Notes: generated by a model not told the origin, from the sequence alone. Positions 16,732-25,524 are shown, numbered from the stretch's first letter. The stretch is 64,000 nucleotides of DNA from an uncultured Pseudomonadales bacterium (GCA_943842505.1 CALTDI010000015.1:39901-103900), one strand, 5' to 3'. Made by a program: numbers and translations.

Positions 16732-17496
16732 TCAACTGGCAATAGTTCCACCGCCATCGATCACTATAGTCTGTCCTGTCGTAAAGCTACCCGCCGCTGA
16801 CGCCAGGAACACTGCTGCACCTGCTATCTCGTCCGGCTCACCAATTCTTCGCAGCGGATACTTGGAAACAGTCGCCTCGTAGATTTCCGGATTCTCCCAG
16901 AGCGCCTTGGCAAAATCCGTTTTCACCAGGCCAGGTGCAATACAATTGACCCGAATGTTTTTAGGCCCCCATTCTACCGCCAAGTTGCGCGCAATTTGCA
17001 TATCCGCGGCCTTAGAGATTGCATAGGCACCGAGAGCATCGGTACCCTTTAGACCACCGATTGAAGATACGATTATTACCGCGCCTTCGCCCATTTCGGC
17101 CATGCCTGGAAGTACTTGCTGGCACAACCTGTGAACGCTGCCTATATTAGCATGCATTACTTTGTCGAAGGCCTCATCGGGAATATCTTGTGATGGGCCG
17201 AAATACGGATTCAAGGCGGCATTACAAACCAACACACTTACCTTGCCAAGTTGCTGCTCCGTCTTGCTGACCAACTCTTGTAATTGCTCTTTGTAGTTGA
17301 TGTTGCAGGCAATAGCGATGGCCACACCGCCCTTCTCTCGTATCGCGGACGCCACTTCGTCACACGCATCCTGATTACGGCTGGATATGACAACCTTTGC
17401 TCCATGTTCCGCCATTCGACTGGCGATTGCCAGGCCGATACCTTTGGTGGAACCAGTAATAATTGCCACTTTGCCTTCTAGGCTAAATAAACTCAT
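16732..17496 (-). CDS. Short-chain dehydrogenase (SDR), 3-oxoacyl-type
   Basis: The 254-aa classical SDR has TGSTKGIG at the cofactor site, CNAALNP, VSSIGG for the catalytic Ser and YAISK for the Tyr/Lys pair, with the PG near IRVNCIAPGLVKTDF. NAD(P)H-dependent reduction or oxidation of a hydroxyl/keto group is expected. GGAGAG lies just before the ATG. It is 80 bp from the next SDR and 47 bp from the acyl-CoA dehydrogenase gene, consistent with an operon. Its paralogue upstream is about 276 aa; they are not near-identical, so this is an old duplication. Confidence 0.85.
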   Translation of the reverse strand: MSLFSLEGKVAIITGSTKGIGLAIASRMAEHGAKVVISSRNQDACDEVASAIREKGGVAIAIACNINYKEQLQELVSKTEQQLGKVSVLVCNAALNPYFGPSQDIPDEAFDKVMHANIGSVHRLCQQVLPGMAEMGEGAVIIVSSIGGLKGTDALGAYAISKAADMQIARNLAVEWGPKNIRVNCIAPGLVKTDFAKALWENPEIYEATVSKYPLRRIGEPDEIAGAAVFLASAAGSFTTGQTIVIDGGGTIAS

Positions 17497-17575
17497 GCTC
17501 TCTCCACTTCAACTAATTTAATACGGATACGGTAGTACAGAATAGGCATATCAGACCCATTCATTTTAACTCTAC

Positions 17576-18406
17576 TTATTTTGTCCACGGGCGTTTTCCC
17601 TTGGATATACTAGTACCACCATCCACCGGTATGACCGTTCCGTTCGTGTAGGCACCAGCCCTAGATGCAAGATAGGTCACGATACCAACCATCTCTTCAG
17701 GTTTTCCAACTCGATGCAGCGGGCAATCATCTTCTATATCCTTTTTGTAATGCTCAAACACATAGTCTGTCATTTTTGATTCGAAGAAACCCGGCGCTAT
17801 TGCATTCACCGTGATATGCCGTGCAGCTAACTCCACCGCAAAGCTTCGTGTCAGATGATGCAGTGCGGCCTTACTCGAAGAATAGGCAAAGGTAGGTACG
17901 CGCTGGACGATAGGCACATGAATACCATCCATCGACCCAATATTAATTATCCGCGACGGATCTTCCGCAGTCGCCGATTTAGACAATAGAGGCACAGCAT
18001 CACGAGTAAGCGAGAAGACCGCCGTTAAATTCGTATTTATGACTTTCGCGAAACCATCGTCGGGGTATTCTTCGAGTTTCGCACCCCAGTTCGCTCCCGC
18101 GTTGTTGATCAGGATTGACAGGCCACCTAACTTCTCTTCGACAAACTGCAACAGCCGAGCTCGATCTTCGCTATCGGTAACATCTGCAGCAAGCGCCCAG
18201 CACTCGCCAAACTCCGATAGTTCGGCAAGAGCCATGTCGCACTTCTCCTGATTTCGAGAAGCAATGACCACTCGAACACCATTACAGAGAAGCCCCTTCG
18301 CCATGATCAAACCCAGGCCGGAACTACCACCTGTAACCAGCGCCGTCTTCCCTTCTAAAGAAAATAGGGAATTAGTTACATAATTATTGTTATCTTGCTG
18401 ACCCAC
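17576..18406 (-). CDS. Short-chain dehydrogenase (SDR)
   Basis: The 276-aa classical SDR has TGGSSGLG, NNAGANWG, INIGSMDG (catalytic Ser) and YSSSKAA (Tyr/Lys), and a C-terminal INGT-like PVDGGTSI. The start is GTG within TAGTG, so it overlaps the upstream reductase stop by one base and is translationally coupled to it, with GAGGAC as ribosome site. The role probably complements the CurA-like reductase: one reduces an enoyl C=C, the other a keto group (inference). Confidence 0.85.
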   Translation of the reverse strand: MGQQDNNNYVTNSLFSLEGKTALVTGGSSGLGLIMAKGLLCNGVRVVIASRNQEKCDMALAELSEFGECWALAADVTDSEDRARLLQFVEEKLGGLSILINNAGANWGAKLEEYPDDGFAKVINTNLTAVFSLTRDAVPLLSKSATAEDPSRIINIGSMDGIHVPIVQRVPTFAYSSSKAALHHLTRSFAVELAARHITVNAIAPGFFESKMTDYVFEHYKKDIEDDCPLHRVGKPEEMVGIVTYLASRAGAYTNGTVIPVDGGTSISKGKRPWTK

Positions 18407-19428
18407 TAGTCCTCATCCGCGACTTTAATCAATTGCTTACCGAAATTTTTCCCCTTTAACATCCCACGAAAATACTCCGGCGCATTCTCTAGGCCGATGC
18501 CGACGCTTTCTCTGTATTTCAATCTGCCGTCCTGCACCCAGCTTCCTAATTGACGCGTCGCCTCTACCCAGCGATCCTGCCATTCGGTCACGACGAAGAA
18601 TCTGTGCTCTGGCACGGGATCTAATGTCTTAAGAATATGAAAAGGCGTCTCAGAGTTGGCGAGATCTTCGTCATTATAATTAGATATGTATCCGCATATA
18701 GGCACTCTCGCACCTGGGTTCAGCAATGGCACTACCGCCTTGGTGACGTCACCGCCTACGTTCTCAAAATAGATGTCAATACCGTCCGGGCACGCCGCGG
18801 CCAGTTCGGCAGCTAGGTTGCCTGCCTTATAATCTATGCAGGCATCGAATTTGAGTTCTTCTTTTACGTAACGGCATTTTTCTGGGCCTCCAGCAATACC
18901 CACTGCACGCAGACCTTTGATTTTGGCTATCTGCCCCACAGCCGAGCCAACAGCACCAGATGCCGCTGCAACTACCAATGTCTCCCCGGGCTGAGGCTTG
19001 CCAACCTCGGTAAGTCCAAAGTAAGCCGTCCTACCCGTCATTCCCACGACTCCAAGGTGCGCCGAGAGACTGCCGTTATTAAGATCAACTCTCATCAGAC
19101 GAGGGTCATCTGCGTTCGCGACAATATGAGACTGCCATCCCATGTGCGCAGCAACAGCATCTCCTTCCACGAAATCCGGAGAAGTAGATTTCAATACAAC
19201 ACCGGTCGATTCACCTACTATAACATCACCAATCTGTAGCGGGTCGGCGTAAGACTTAACATCGTGCATGCGGCCCCGCATATAGGGGTCAAGAGATAGC
19301 CAGCATACGCGGATCAATACCTGGTTATCGCCCAGCTCCGGGATGTCGACTTCGCGGAGTCCAAAACACTCATCAGTTGGCTCTCCGATTGGGCGCTGCG
19401 CTAGAAATACTTGTGTGTTTTTTGTCAT
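18406..19428 (-). CDS. CurA-like NADP-dependent enoyl reductase (MDR family)
   Basis: The 340-aa zinc-free medium-chain reductase carries LSLDPYMRGRM near the N-terminus and VVAAASGAVGSAVGQIAK (NADPH-binding GxGxxG-like), GLRAVGIAGG and YFENVGGD, all characteristic of the leukotriene B4 12-hydroxydehydrogenase/CurA/prostaglandin reductase group. These reduce the double bond of alpha,beta-unsaturated ketones or aldehydes. It heads the SDR-ACAD unit and has AGGAC before the ATG. Confidence 0.85.
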   Translation of the reverse strand: MTKNTQVFLAQRPIGEPTDECFGLREVDIPELGDNQVLIRVCWLSLDPYMRGRMHDVKSYADPLQIGDVIVGESTGVVLKSTSPDFVEGDAVAAHMGWQSHIVANADDPRLMRVDLNNGSLSAHLGVVGMTGRTAYFGLTEVGKPQPGETLVVAAASGAVGSAVGQIAKIKGLRAVGIAGGPEKCRYVKEELKFDACIDYKAGNLAAELAAACPDGIDIYFENVGGDVTKAVVPLLNPGARVPICGYISNYNDEDLANSETPFHILKTLDPVPEHRFFVVTEWQDRWVEATRQLGSWVQDGRLKYRESVGIGLENAPEYFRGMLKGKNFGKQLIKVADED

Positions 19429-19478
19429 TGTAAAGTCCTGTCCTAACTCTATATCTCAGGCCGATCAGTCTACTTTAC

Positions 19479-20681
19479 TCAATGCCTTGGAACAACTGAT
19501 GCCAACGAGGATTCAAGCAAATCCAGTCCATCGAAGATCTCGCTCTCACTCACAAGCAACGGCGGTATAAGTCGTACTATCTTGTTTCTGGTGGGGGTTA
19601 CTAGCAGACCTCTAGCAAGAGCCGCTTGGCTTAGGCGCATTACGTCCTCATCAGACCCCAGCTCGAAAGCACACAGCAACCCCCTCCCGCGAATGCTCCC
19701 CACGAAATCAGGAAATTTTGCCGCAATTTCCTTGAGACCTCTGAGCAGTAATTCGCCAGAGATCCTTGCTTTTTCAGCTACATTCTCTGCACGCAGATGA
19801 TCGACAACCGCGGTTGCCACGGCGCATGCCAGAGGATTACCACAGAACGTTCCTCCGTGGTCTCCCTTGCTAAGTTTTTGATCGACAGCGTCAGATATGG
19901 CGAAAGCCGCGAATGGAACCCCACCTGCGATGCCCTTACCCATTGTCATGATATCCGGAGCGATCGTCTCTTCGCTGTGCTCGATGGCGAAGAATTTCCC
20001 GGTTCGACAGAAACCTGTTTGGATCTCATCAATTATCAAGAGCACGCCTTTCTCTTTACAAACCCTTGCCACAGCGCTTAGATAGTCTTCTTGGGGAATT
20101 CTTACACCTCCCTCTCCCTGAATCGGCTCCAAGATTACCGCTGCAGTATCTTCGTCGACGGCCTTAACCAGAGCAGCGAGATCTCCAAATGGAACAAAAC
20201 TATTCCCGTGCAGATAAGGAAGGAATTGATCCGTGTTGTCTCGCCCTCCTGAAACAGACAGTGTATTAAATGTGCGCCCATGAAACGAAGCCAGGGTCGA
20301 TACTATCTTTGACTTACCGCTGATTTTTCTGGCGAGCTTTATCGCTGCATCATTTGCCTCGGCGCCGCTATTTGCAAAATAGATCTTCGACAGATTCACC
20401 GGCAAGACACCACTGAGCGCACTCAATAAGTTCGCCCGCGCAGGAGAGTAGGTAAACCCTGAGTTTGGGTTTTGAATTATTTTTTGTGCCTGCGCATAGA
20501 TGGCACCTGTAATTACAGGATGTGAATGACCAAGACAAGTCACTCCCCAACCAGAGGTGAAGTCCAAATATTCTTTCCCCTCTTCATCCCATACTTTGCA
20601 TCCCTCACCCCGCTCAATAGCCACAGCCTGGCGATTACAAAAGGTAATGCCCAGACTATCCTCTATCTCTATAGTGCTCAT
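19479..20681 (-). CDS. Class III aminotransferase, acetylornithine aminotransferase-like
   Basis: The protein is 400 aa from the ATG at 20681, chosen over the TTG/ATG further out because AGAGGT lies 6 nt ahead and the longer version would overlap the GNAT gene. PLP-dependent features: [46 protein letters not shown] (Asp binding the pyridine N) and TMGKGIAGG (Schiff-base Lys). It resembles ArgD-type enzymes but argininosuccinate genes are absent nearby, so ornithine, GABA, or diamine substrates are all possible. It follows a GNAT acetyltransferase by 25 bp, as if one acylates and the other transaminates the same amine. Confidence 0.75.
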   Translation of the reverse strand: MSTIEIEDSLGITFCNRQAVAIERGEGCKVWDEEGKEYLDFTSGWGVTCLGHSHPVITGAIYAQAQKIIQNPNSGFTYSPARANLLSALSGVLPVNLSKIYFANSGAEANDAAIKLARKISGKSKIVSTLASFHGRTFNTLSVSGGRDNTDQFLPYLHGNSFVPFGDLAALVKAVDEDTAAVILEPIQGEGGVRIPQEDYLSAVARVCKEKGVLLIIDEIQTGFCRTGKFFAIEHSEETIAPDIMTMGKGIAGGVPFAAFAISDAVDQKLSKGDHGGTFCGNPLACAVATAVVDHLRAENVAEKARISGELLLRGLKEIAAKFPDFVGSIRGRGLLCAFELGSDEDVMRLSQAALARGLLVTPTRNKIVRLIPPLLVSESEIFDGLDLLESSLASVVPRH

Positions 20682-20706
20682 TTCCGACCTCTTCTGCTCT
20701 ATCACT

Positions 20707-21462
20707 CTAGACATTTCCTACTCGATACCAATAGGAATACAATTTCCTAAAGCCCCACCTCTGATAGAGACTAAGGGCTGCATGATTCGATTCTTCTACC
20801 TGCAGGTAGGCATATCTAGCACCCCTGCTATACCCCCATTTGAGCAATGACGCCAAAATTCTCGAGGCATGTCCTTTGTTACGATAGGCCTCGGCCGTAG
20901 CTATTCCGAACAAGCCCAGGGCTCCGCACGCCAGCACTCCCATGCCACTGCTCAAGGTACGGCCTTCATCGTTCCTATTTGCTAGAAACAAATGAGGAGA
21001 ATTGATTTTAGCCAACGTGATATTGTGAATAGCGATGTTCTCAGCCTGCCTGTTGGTAAGTTCATACCATGCGCATAGCCAGGCTTTAACCGTCAATTCA
21101 TGGCAAGATTCGGAGTCATCACCAAGAGCAACTTCATCGAGGTCTAATAGCATCGCGTGGGTTAGCGACTGTTTTTCATACCCTCTATTGGCAAGTGCAG
21201 TATCGATAGCAATTACGTCCTCGAATGACGAAACGCAGGGCTGTAGCAGCTTCACGGTGGGCGCTATACTTCGTCGAGAGAAGAAATTTTCTGTTACAGA
21301 AATCAACTCGGCATTTTCAAAGCTGACATTCGGGTAGACGCTCAAGGAATTCGCGCGTCGGTCCGCACCCAGCGCATATCTAAGTACGCCAAAGGGCAGC
21401 TCCTGCTCCTCCAATGCAGGCCAGGCCAGCCTGCTCGCCGTTTCTATCTCCATAACATTCAT
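20707..21462 (-). CDS. GNAT-family N-acetyltransferase
   Basis: The 251-aa protein has GNAT motif A at about 185-210 (GIATAEAYRNKGHASRIL), followed by AYLQVEESNHAALSLYQRWGF, the motif B core. The N-terminal half is weakly conserved. It acetylates an amine using acetyl-CoA; the substrate is unknown. It lies directly downstream of an unusual 5' leader with an intrinsic terminator (21503-21540), so transcription may be controlled by attenuation. It forms a probable two-gene unit with the class III aminotransferase. Confidence 0.75.
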   Translation of the reverse strand: MNVMEIETASRLAWPALEEQELPFGVLRYALGADRRANSLSVYPNVSFENAELISVTENFFSRRSIAPTVKLLQPCVSSFEDVIAIDTALANRGYEKQSLTHAMLLDLDEVALGDDSESCHELTVKAWLCAWYELTNRQAENIAIHNITLAKINSPHLFLANRNDEGRTLSSGMGVLACGALGLFGIATAEAYRNKGHASRILASLLKWGYSRGARYAYLQVEESNHAALSLYQRWGFRKLYSYWYRVGNV

Positions 21463-21502
21463 TGCGTCTGCCCACTGCGTTCAATAAACACCGAATAATC
21501 GG

Positions 21503-21540
21503 CAAAAAAAACCCCTAAGGCCGAAGGCGCTTAGGGGTTT
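21503..21540 (-). terminator. Intrinsic terminator inside the GNAT leader
   Basis: AACCCCTAAG pairs with CTTAGGGGTT around a short loop, followed on the minus strand by T8. It lies 41 bp upstream of the GNAT start codon. If used, it would stop transcription coming from the 21735-21763 promoter or from the ABC operon. If bypassed, the GNAT gene would be expressed. Confidence 0.85.
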
Positions 21541-21563
21541 CGATAGTCGTTTTAATTAACTAG

Positions 21564-21704
21564 TTAGAACCACTGCTCTCCGGCAAGTAAAAAATATGTC
21601 GCGCGCGCGGCGCGTCGGGCCGCCGCATTGAATGCTGCTGCCTGCCGGAGTGCTACTTGCTGTATCCTGCAATCGATCATAAGAATTCTGATTTTGGGTT
21701 TCAT
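21564..21704 (-). CDS. Candidate 46-aa small protein or leader peptide
   Basis: This ORF is too short for the track. It starts at the ATG at 21704 and runs to TAA at 21564. The product begins MKPKIRILMIDC and has an Ala/Arg-rich middle (QAAAFNAAARRAARA) and ends AGEQWF. No Shine-Dalgarno site precedes it. Instead a five-codon ORF (MKPKP) ends at a TGAATG that overlaps the start, so re-initiation is possible. The same DNA folds strongly: CTCCGGCA and TGCCGGAG are 8-bp complements and GCAAGTA pairs with TACTTGC, two pairings that partly overlap. It could be a real peptide, a leader peptide controlling the terminator below it, or a non-coding RNA. Confidence 0.4.
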   Translation of the reverse strand: MKPKIRILMIDCRIQQVALRQAAAFNAAARRAARATYFLLAGEQWF

Positions 21705-21728
21705 TCAAGGTTTGGGTTTCATTTAAGG
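21693..21728. repeat. 18-bp tandem repeat duplicating the leader ORF start
   Basis: TTTGGGTTTCATTCAAGG and TTTGGGTTTCATTTAAGG are direct neighbours and differ at one base. On the minus strand each carries ATGAAACCCAAA, so the start region of the 46-aa ORF is duplicated and the first copy makes a five-codon ORF. Confidence 0.85.
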
Positions 21729-21734
21729 GCAGGC

Positions 21735-21763
21735 ACTTTATTGGAATAGAATTACTCTGTCAA
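21735..21763 (-). promoter_or_regulatory. Sigma-70-type promoter of the GNAT leader
   Basis: Minus strand TTGACA, 17-bp spacer, TAAAGT. The -35 is perfect and the -10 matches 4 of 6. Transcription would begin near 21728, just before the duplicated start region, giving an RNA of about 220 nt if it ends at the terminator. Confidence 0.6.
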
Positions 21764-21779
21764 TAAAGTTCTTAACATC

Positions 21780-22073
21780 CTATGCATCACCACTGTCCTC
21801 GTCTCTGCTGTCGTCTCTGTTCTCGCCTCTGTTCTCTCCTCTATCCTCGCCAGAGCCTGAGCGACTGTCGTCGCTAACTCTACTCTCTCTATTCTCTCTA
21901 AACCCTTCAAAGTTATTCACATTGAAATCGAAAAATGGATTCTCGAATTCAAAAACCCTTACCTCTCGCCCGGTGATGGCTCCCTCAGCTACTAGAACCC
22001 CTATATAAACCACCAGTGTAACTACCAGCAGTGTATATCGATTCTTTAGAATAATATTTTTCATGATCTGCAC
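21780..22073 (-). CDS. Small membrane-anchored protein with Arg/Asp/Glu low-complexity tail
   Basis: The 97-aa protein has one N-terminal hydrophobic segment (YTLLVVTLVVYIGVLVA) followed by a Phe/Asn-rich stretch (FENPFFDFNVNNFEGF) and a tail made of GEDRGENRGENRDD-type repeats. I recognise no family. It follows the ABC permease by 11 bp in the same operon, so it is probably expressed with it. The highly charged repeat could be a binding or anchoring tail. The track start has MQIMKN; either Met could be used. Confidence 0.6.
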   Translation of the reverse strand: MQIMKNIILKNRYTLLVVTLVVYIGVLVAEGAITGREVRVFEFENPFFDFNVNNFEGFRENRESRVSDDSRSGSGEDRGENRGENRDDSRDEDSGDA

Positions 22074-22084
22074 CTTTTGAACCG

Positions 22085-22939
22085 CTAGTCGGTAAATCGT
22101 CGCATGTATACGGCACCGGTGATGAGAATTGACCCCACAACTATCCCAAACAATGTTTCGTAATTAAAAATTCTCTCTAAAAGACTCTGAAACTCAAATA
22201 TAAGATATTGATTAGGGTTCGCAGCTCGCGATTGCACCCAATCGGCCAAATACTGTGTGCCGAATATGAAATCCTCAAAGAATCCAACCAGAATGAAGAC
22301 ACCGCCAGCCCAAAGCAGCGGAGTCTTCTTAGCGAATGCTGAAAACAACAGCAGCCAACCAATAGAGGGAAGAAGCCATAACGAAGTTACTAACGCAGAG
22401 AAATAGATAAGCACCAAGCTGGCGATAGCTGCCAGAAACATCCATCCAATGCCTACTAGATCCACATCATTACTCACACCCAAGATGGTCAGCAAAATCA
22501 TGCCAATCAAGTACATCGCAAAAATATTCAGAACGTAGAAGATCGGCGCAACGATGACTATGGTAAAGACTTTAGAGAGCACCGTCTGTAGATTCGATAC
22601 AGGCATAGACTGCCAAAACAGAATACTCATTTCCTTGCGATCCTGAAACAAAGTATTAATCAGGTAGATAACACTACTTATATAGAGTGTTAACATAAAA
22701 GGTATTGCCAGCAGCATAAAGAATGGTGCCATGTCGAATGGCGACAAACCGTCAAACAACACAGAGATATAACTCAGCCCCTCCGCCAATTGAGTTTCAT
22801 CTATTTGCATTGCAACCCAGAAAGTAGCAACCAGTATAAGCAACGCAACAACCGCGGGAGCACCGATGAATAGATTTCGATGCTCTAACACTTCGCGTCT
22901 CAAGAGCGCATAGAATTGGACTATTTTGAATCTATCCAT
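22085..22939 (-). CDS. ABC-2 type permease
   Basis: The 284-aa protein has about six hydrophobic helices (AVVALLILVATFWVAM, LLAIPFMLTLYISSVIYLI, VFTIVIVAPIFYVLNIF, and others), with a cytosolic loop MSILFWQSMPVSN that is typical of ABC-2 permeases of YtrC/D kind. It overlaps the ATPase gene by 8 bp (GGAGGA before its ATG) and is followed by the small charged protein. It probably exports or flips a small amphipathic molecule or lipid; the substrate is not evident. Confidence 0.8.
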   Translation of the reverse strand: MDRFKIVQFYALLRREVLEHRNLFIGAPAVVALLILVATFWVAMQIDETQLAEGLSYISVLFDGLSPFDMAPFFMLLAIPFMLTLYISSVIYLINTLFQDRKEMSILFWQSMPVSNLQTVLSKVFTIVIVAPIFYVLNIFAMYLIGMILLTILGVSNDVDLVGIGWMFLAAIASLVLIYFSALVTSLWLLPSIGWLLLFSAFAKKTPLLWAGGVFILVGFFEDFIFGTQYLADWVQSRAANPNQYLIFEFQSLLERIFNYETLFGIVVGSILITGAVYMRRFTD

Positions 22940-23792
22940 GTCTGTCCTCCTTCAACTTGGCAACAAAGAGGTCTGCAACACTGGGAGTCTGCAGCTCGCC
23001 CAATACTTCCAATCGCTCCTTTAGAACGGATTCAAACGTATACGATTTCTTCCCCAACAATTCACGAACATGAATCGGACCACATGCATCCGCCTCCGCC
23101 ATCTTGTCCGCATCCACCAGAACTTCTGTGTAAACTTGGGAGAGCTCACTCATAAGAGTATCTAGCACTATCTTGCCCTTATTGATGAAGAGCAGATGCG
23201 AGAGCAGAGTCTCGATCTCCTCCACCTGATGGGTGCTAATTATTATTGTTCTATTTCCGTCGTAGTAGTCATTTAGCAAGCGGTCATAAAACTCTTTGCG
23301 GTAGATGATGTCTAAACCTAGTGTCGGCTCGTCTAACACTAATAACTGCACCTCGATTGACATAACCAGAGCGAGATGGAGTTGTGTCACCATCCCCTTC
23401 GATAATTCTTTTATTCGCTTATTTGACGGGATATCGGTAGTACTTAAAAATTTTTCGGCCTTCTTCCGGTCGAATCGCGGATGCACTGCCTCTACATAGT
23501 CGATAAGCTGCGAAACTTTTAACCACTTGGGTAAGATGCCCACATCGGCGATGAAGCAAACATCCTCCATCAGTTTGTGTCGCGCCTTTCGCGGGTCGCG
23601 ACCAGTAACGCTGAGTTCCCCGTCCACATCACACAGACCAATGAGCGCTTTCAGCGTAGTCGTCTTACCGGCACCGTTAGGCCCTATCAAACCGCTAATA
23701 GCCCCACTTGGGATGGTCAAATCCACGCCGTCCAAGGCAGTGAAATTGCCATAGTTTTTCCTAAGTGACCTGGCTTCGACGATATTACTCAT
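22932..23792 (-). CDS. ABC transporter ATP-binding protein (YtrB-like)
   Basis: The 286-aa protein has a Walker A (GPNGAGKTT), an ABC signature (ELSKGMVTQLHLAL, with Lys for the usual Gly-Gly) and Walker B (LLVLDEPTLGLD), then a His switch (IISTHQVEEIE). A C-terminal extension of about 70 residues follows. It drives the adjacent ABC-2 permease. The regulator-ATPase-permease order matches the GntR/YtrA-controlled systems of many bacteria, some of which respond to cell-wall stress or antimicrobial peptides. Confidence 0.85.
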   Translation of the reverse strand: MSNIVEARSLRKNYGNFTALDGVDLTIPSGAISGLIGPNGAGKTTTLKALIGLCDVDGELSVTGRDPRKARHKLMEDVCFIADVGILPKWLKVSQLIDYVEAVHPRFDRKKAEKFLSTTDIPSNKRIKELSKGMVTQLHLALVMSIEVQLLVLDEPTLGLDIIYRKEFYDRLLNDYYDGNRTIIISTHQVEEIETLLSHLLFINKGKIVLDTLMSELSQVYTEVLVDADKMAEADACGPIHVRELLGKKSYTFESVLKERLEVLGELQTPSVADLFVAKLKEDRHG

Positions 23793-23817
23793 AGCCTATC
23801 CCCAAAATTCCCGATTT

Positions 23818-24177
23818 CTATCTATTCTTCTCGCTGCCAAGGAGTTCATCGACCTCCAAGCCCAGCCTCTCAATACGTTCAGCAATCTGTGGCCATTCCT
23901 GTTCAAGAAATTTCCTTTTTTCTTCAGTGGATAGTTTTTCCTTCGCTCCTGATAAGACATACATTCCAAGCCCCCGTTTTTTCTCAACCAATTCTTCATC
24001 GACTAAAATTTGAAACGCTTTCGACACGGTGATCGGGTTTATGCGTTGTTCGCTAGAAATCTGGCGCACGGATGGCAATGCGTCGCCCTCCAGGAGGACT
24101 CCATCCATGATGAGCTCTACCAGCCTGTCTCTAAGCTGCAGGTAAATAGGCTCTTTATTGTTCCAATTGATTTCCAA
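23818..24177 (-). CDS. YtrA-subfamily GntR transcriptional regulator
   Basis: The 119-aa length is typical of the YtrA class: a short winged-helix domain and a brief dimerisation tail, without a large ligand domain. IYLQLRDRLVELIMDG, then GDALPSVRQISSEQRINPITVSKAFQIL is the GntR helix-turn-helix, and EKKRGLGMYV is the wing. Start is TTG with GGAGAC upstream. It lies 25 bp before the ATPase gene and has a perfect palindrome in its promoter, so it probably represses its own ABC operon and is released by an unknown signal. Confidence 0.85.
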   Translation of the reverse strand: MEINWNNKEPIYLQLRDRLVELIMDGVLLEGDALPSVRQISSEQRINPITVSKAFQILVDEELVEKKRGLGMYVLSGAKEKLSTEEKRKFLEQEWPQIAERIERLGLEVDELLGSEKNR

Positions 24178-24200
24178 CTAGCAGTCTCCCGCCCCATGTA

Positions 24201-24222
24201 GTGTTATACATCACTATAACAC
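24201..24222. promoter_or_regulatory. Operator palindrome for the YtrA-type regulator
   Basis: GTGTTATA-CATCAC-TATAACAC, a perfect 8-bp inverted repeat 24 bp upstream of the regulator's start codon. YtrA-type regulators bind palindromes of this sort at their own promoters, so autoregulation is likely. Confidence 0.75.
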
Positions 24223-24318
24223 CATATCAGCAAAAAACAACAGAGAATATCCGCAGCATAAGCTACTGATATTATTAGTTAAAACGAGAAGTATTGAAAG
24301 TGCGGGAAAAATTCAGGG

Positions 24319-25524
24319 CTAGCTTTGCCGCTTTTCCAGAGCCGTATCGGCAGCTAACAGCTCTTGAACTTCCTGATCTGAGAAGTCGAACTCACGCAGA
24401 ATCTCACGCGTGTGCTGGCCAAATTTGGGCGGCTTATGCCGCACCGAACCCGGCGTTCGCGAGAATTTTATTGGGGTTCCTGCCATCTTGTACCAATCGT
24501 CTTCGATGACCATTTCACGATGTTTGGTATGGGCATTGCCGACGACTTGCGCCGTATTGTAGATCGCACCCGCGGCGAGACCGGCAGTGGCTAGCCGGCC
24601 TGCAATTTCGTTGCCGTCTATCTTCATCAGGCTGGATTCTATTTCAGCTTTCAACTCATCCCTGTTGGTAACGCGATCAATATTTTTAAGAAATCTGCTA
24701 TCTGTAATGAGTTCTTCTCGTCCTAACTCAACGCACATTTTCGCGTAAGCCCGATCGTTTCCAGCGCCTATAAAAATATCGACTGTCTTGGTACGGAACG
24801 TATCGTAAGGGCTAATATTGGGATGAGCATTGCCGGTAGCCTCAGGCACCTTGCCCGAGTACATATAATTAGGAATATGGGGATGCATGAGTGAGACAGC
24901 ACAGTCATAGAGTGTCATATCGAGGTACTGACCCTGCTGCGACTTTTCCCTCTCCGCGAGAGCCATGAGTATCGCGACCGCAGAGTATAGCCCAGTGCCC
25001 ATGTCTACCATGGCAAGGCCAAGCCTCGTGGGATTGCTCCCAGCCTCGCCGTTTACACTAAACCAGCCTGCCATCGCCTGTATGATCGCATCATAGCCTG
25101 GAAAACCTCCCCATGGACCATCACTTCCAAAACCGCTAACCCTGCAATGAATTAGCCGTGGAAACTTCTCACTCAGCACGGTCTCAAATCCAAGGCCCCA
25201 TTTTTCCATCGTGCCCGGTTTGTAGTTTTCGATGAGCACATCCGCCTTCTCTAACAGTCGTAACAAAACTGCCTGTCCAGCAGGCTTTGATAAATCCAAA
25301 CCCATGGAACGCTTGTTTCTATTAACCCCAATATAATAGGCAGAATCTTCGCCGTGAAACGGAGGCCCCCAATCACGAGTCTCGTCTCCCCTAGGGGGCT
25401 CGATCTTGATTATCTCTGCACCGTGATCACCCAACATCTGGGTACAATAGGGCCCACCCAGAACTCTAGATAGATCGATTACTAACTTTCCCTTTAGAGC
25501 CCCATCACTGCTTTGATTGAACAC
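24319..25524 (-). CDS. CaiB/BaiF-family (class III) CoA-transferase
   Basis: The 401-aa protein fits family III CoA-transferases, which move CoA between carboxylic acids through an Asp-acyl anhydride. VIDLSRVLGGPYCTQMLGDHGAEIIKIEPP is the family N-terminus, and the Asp in GLAMVDMGTGLYS is the expected nucleophile. NKRSMGLDLSKPAGQ is also typical. Start is GTG. It is not linked to any recognisable oxalate or carnitine pathway here, so the acyl substrate is unknown. It is a single gene between the YtrA operon and rpoS. Confidence 0.85.
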   Translation of the reverse strand: MFNQSSDGALKGKLVIDLSRVLGGPYCTQMLGDHGAEIIKIEPPRGDETRDWGPPFHGEDSAYYIGVNRNKRSMGLDLSKPAGQAVLLRLLEKADVLIENYKPGTMEKWGLGFETVLSEKFPRLIHCRVSGFGSDGPWGGFPGYDAIIQAMAGWFSVNGEAGSNPTRLGLAMVDMGTGLYSAVAILMALAEREKSQQGQYLDMTLYDCAVSLMHPHIPNYMYSGKVPEATGNAHPNISPYDTFRTKTVDIFIGAGNDRAYAKMCVELGREELITDSRFLKNIDRVTNRDELKAEIESSLMKIDGNEIAGRLATAGLAAGAIYNTAQVVGNAHTKHREMVIEDDWYKMAGTPIKFSRTPGSVRHKPPKFGQHTREILREFDFSDQEVQELLAADTALEKRQS

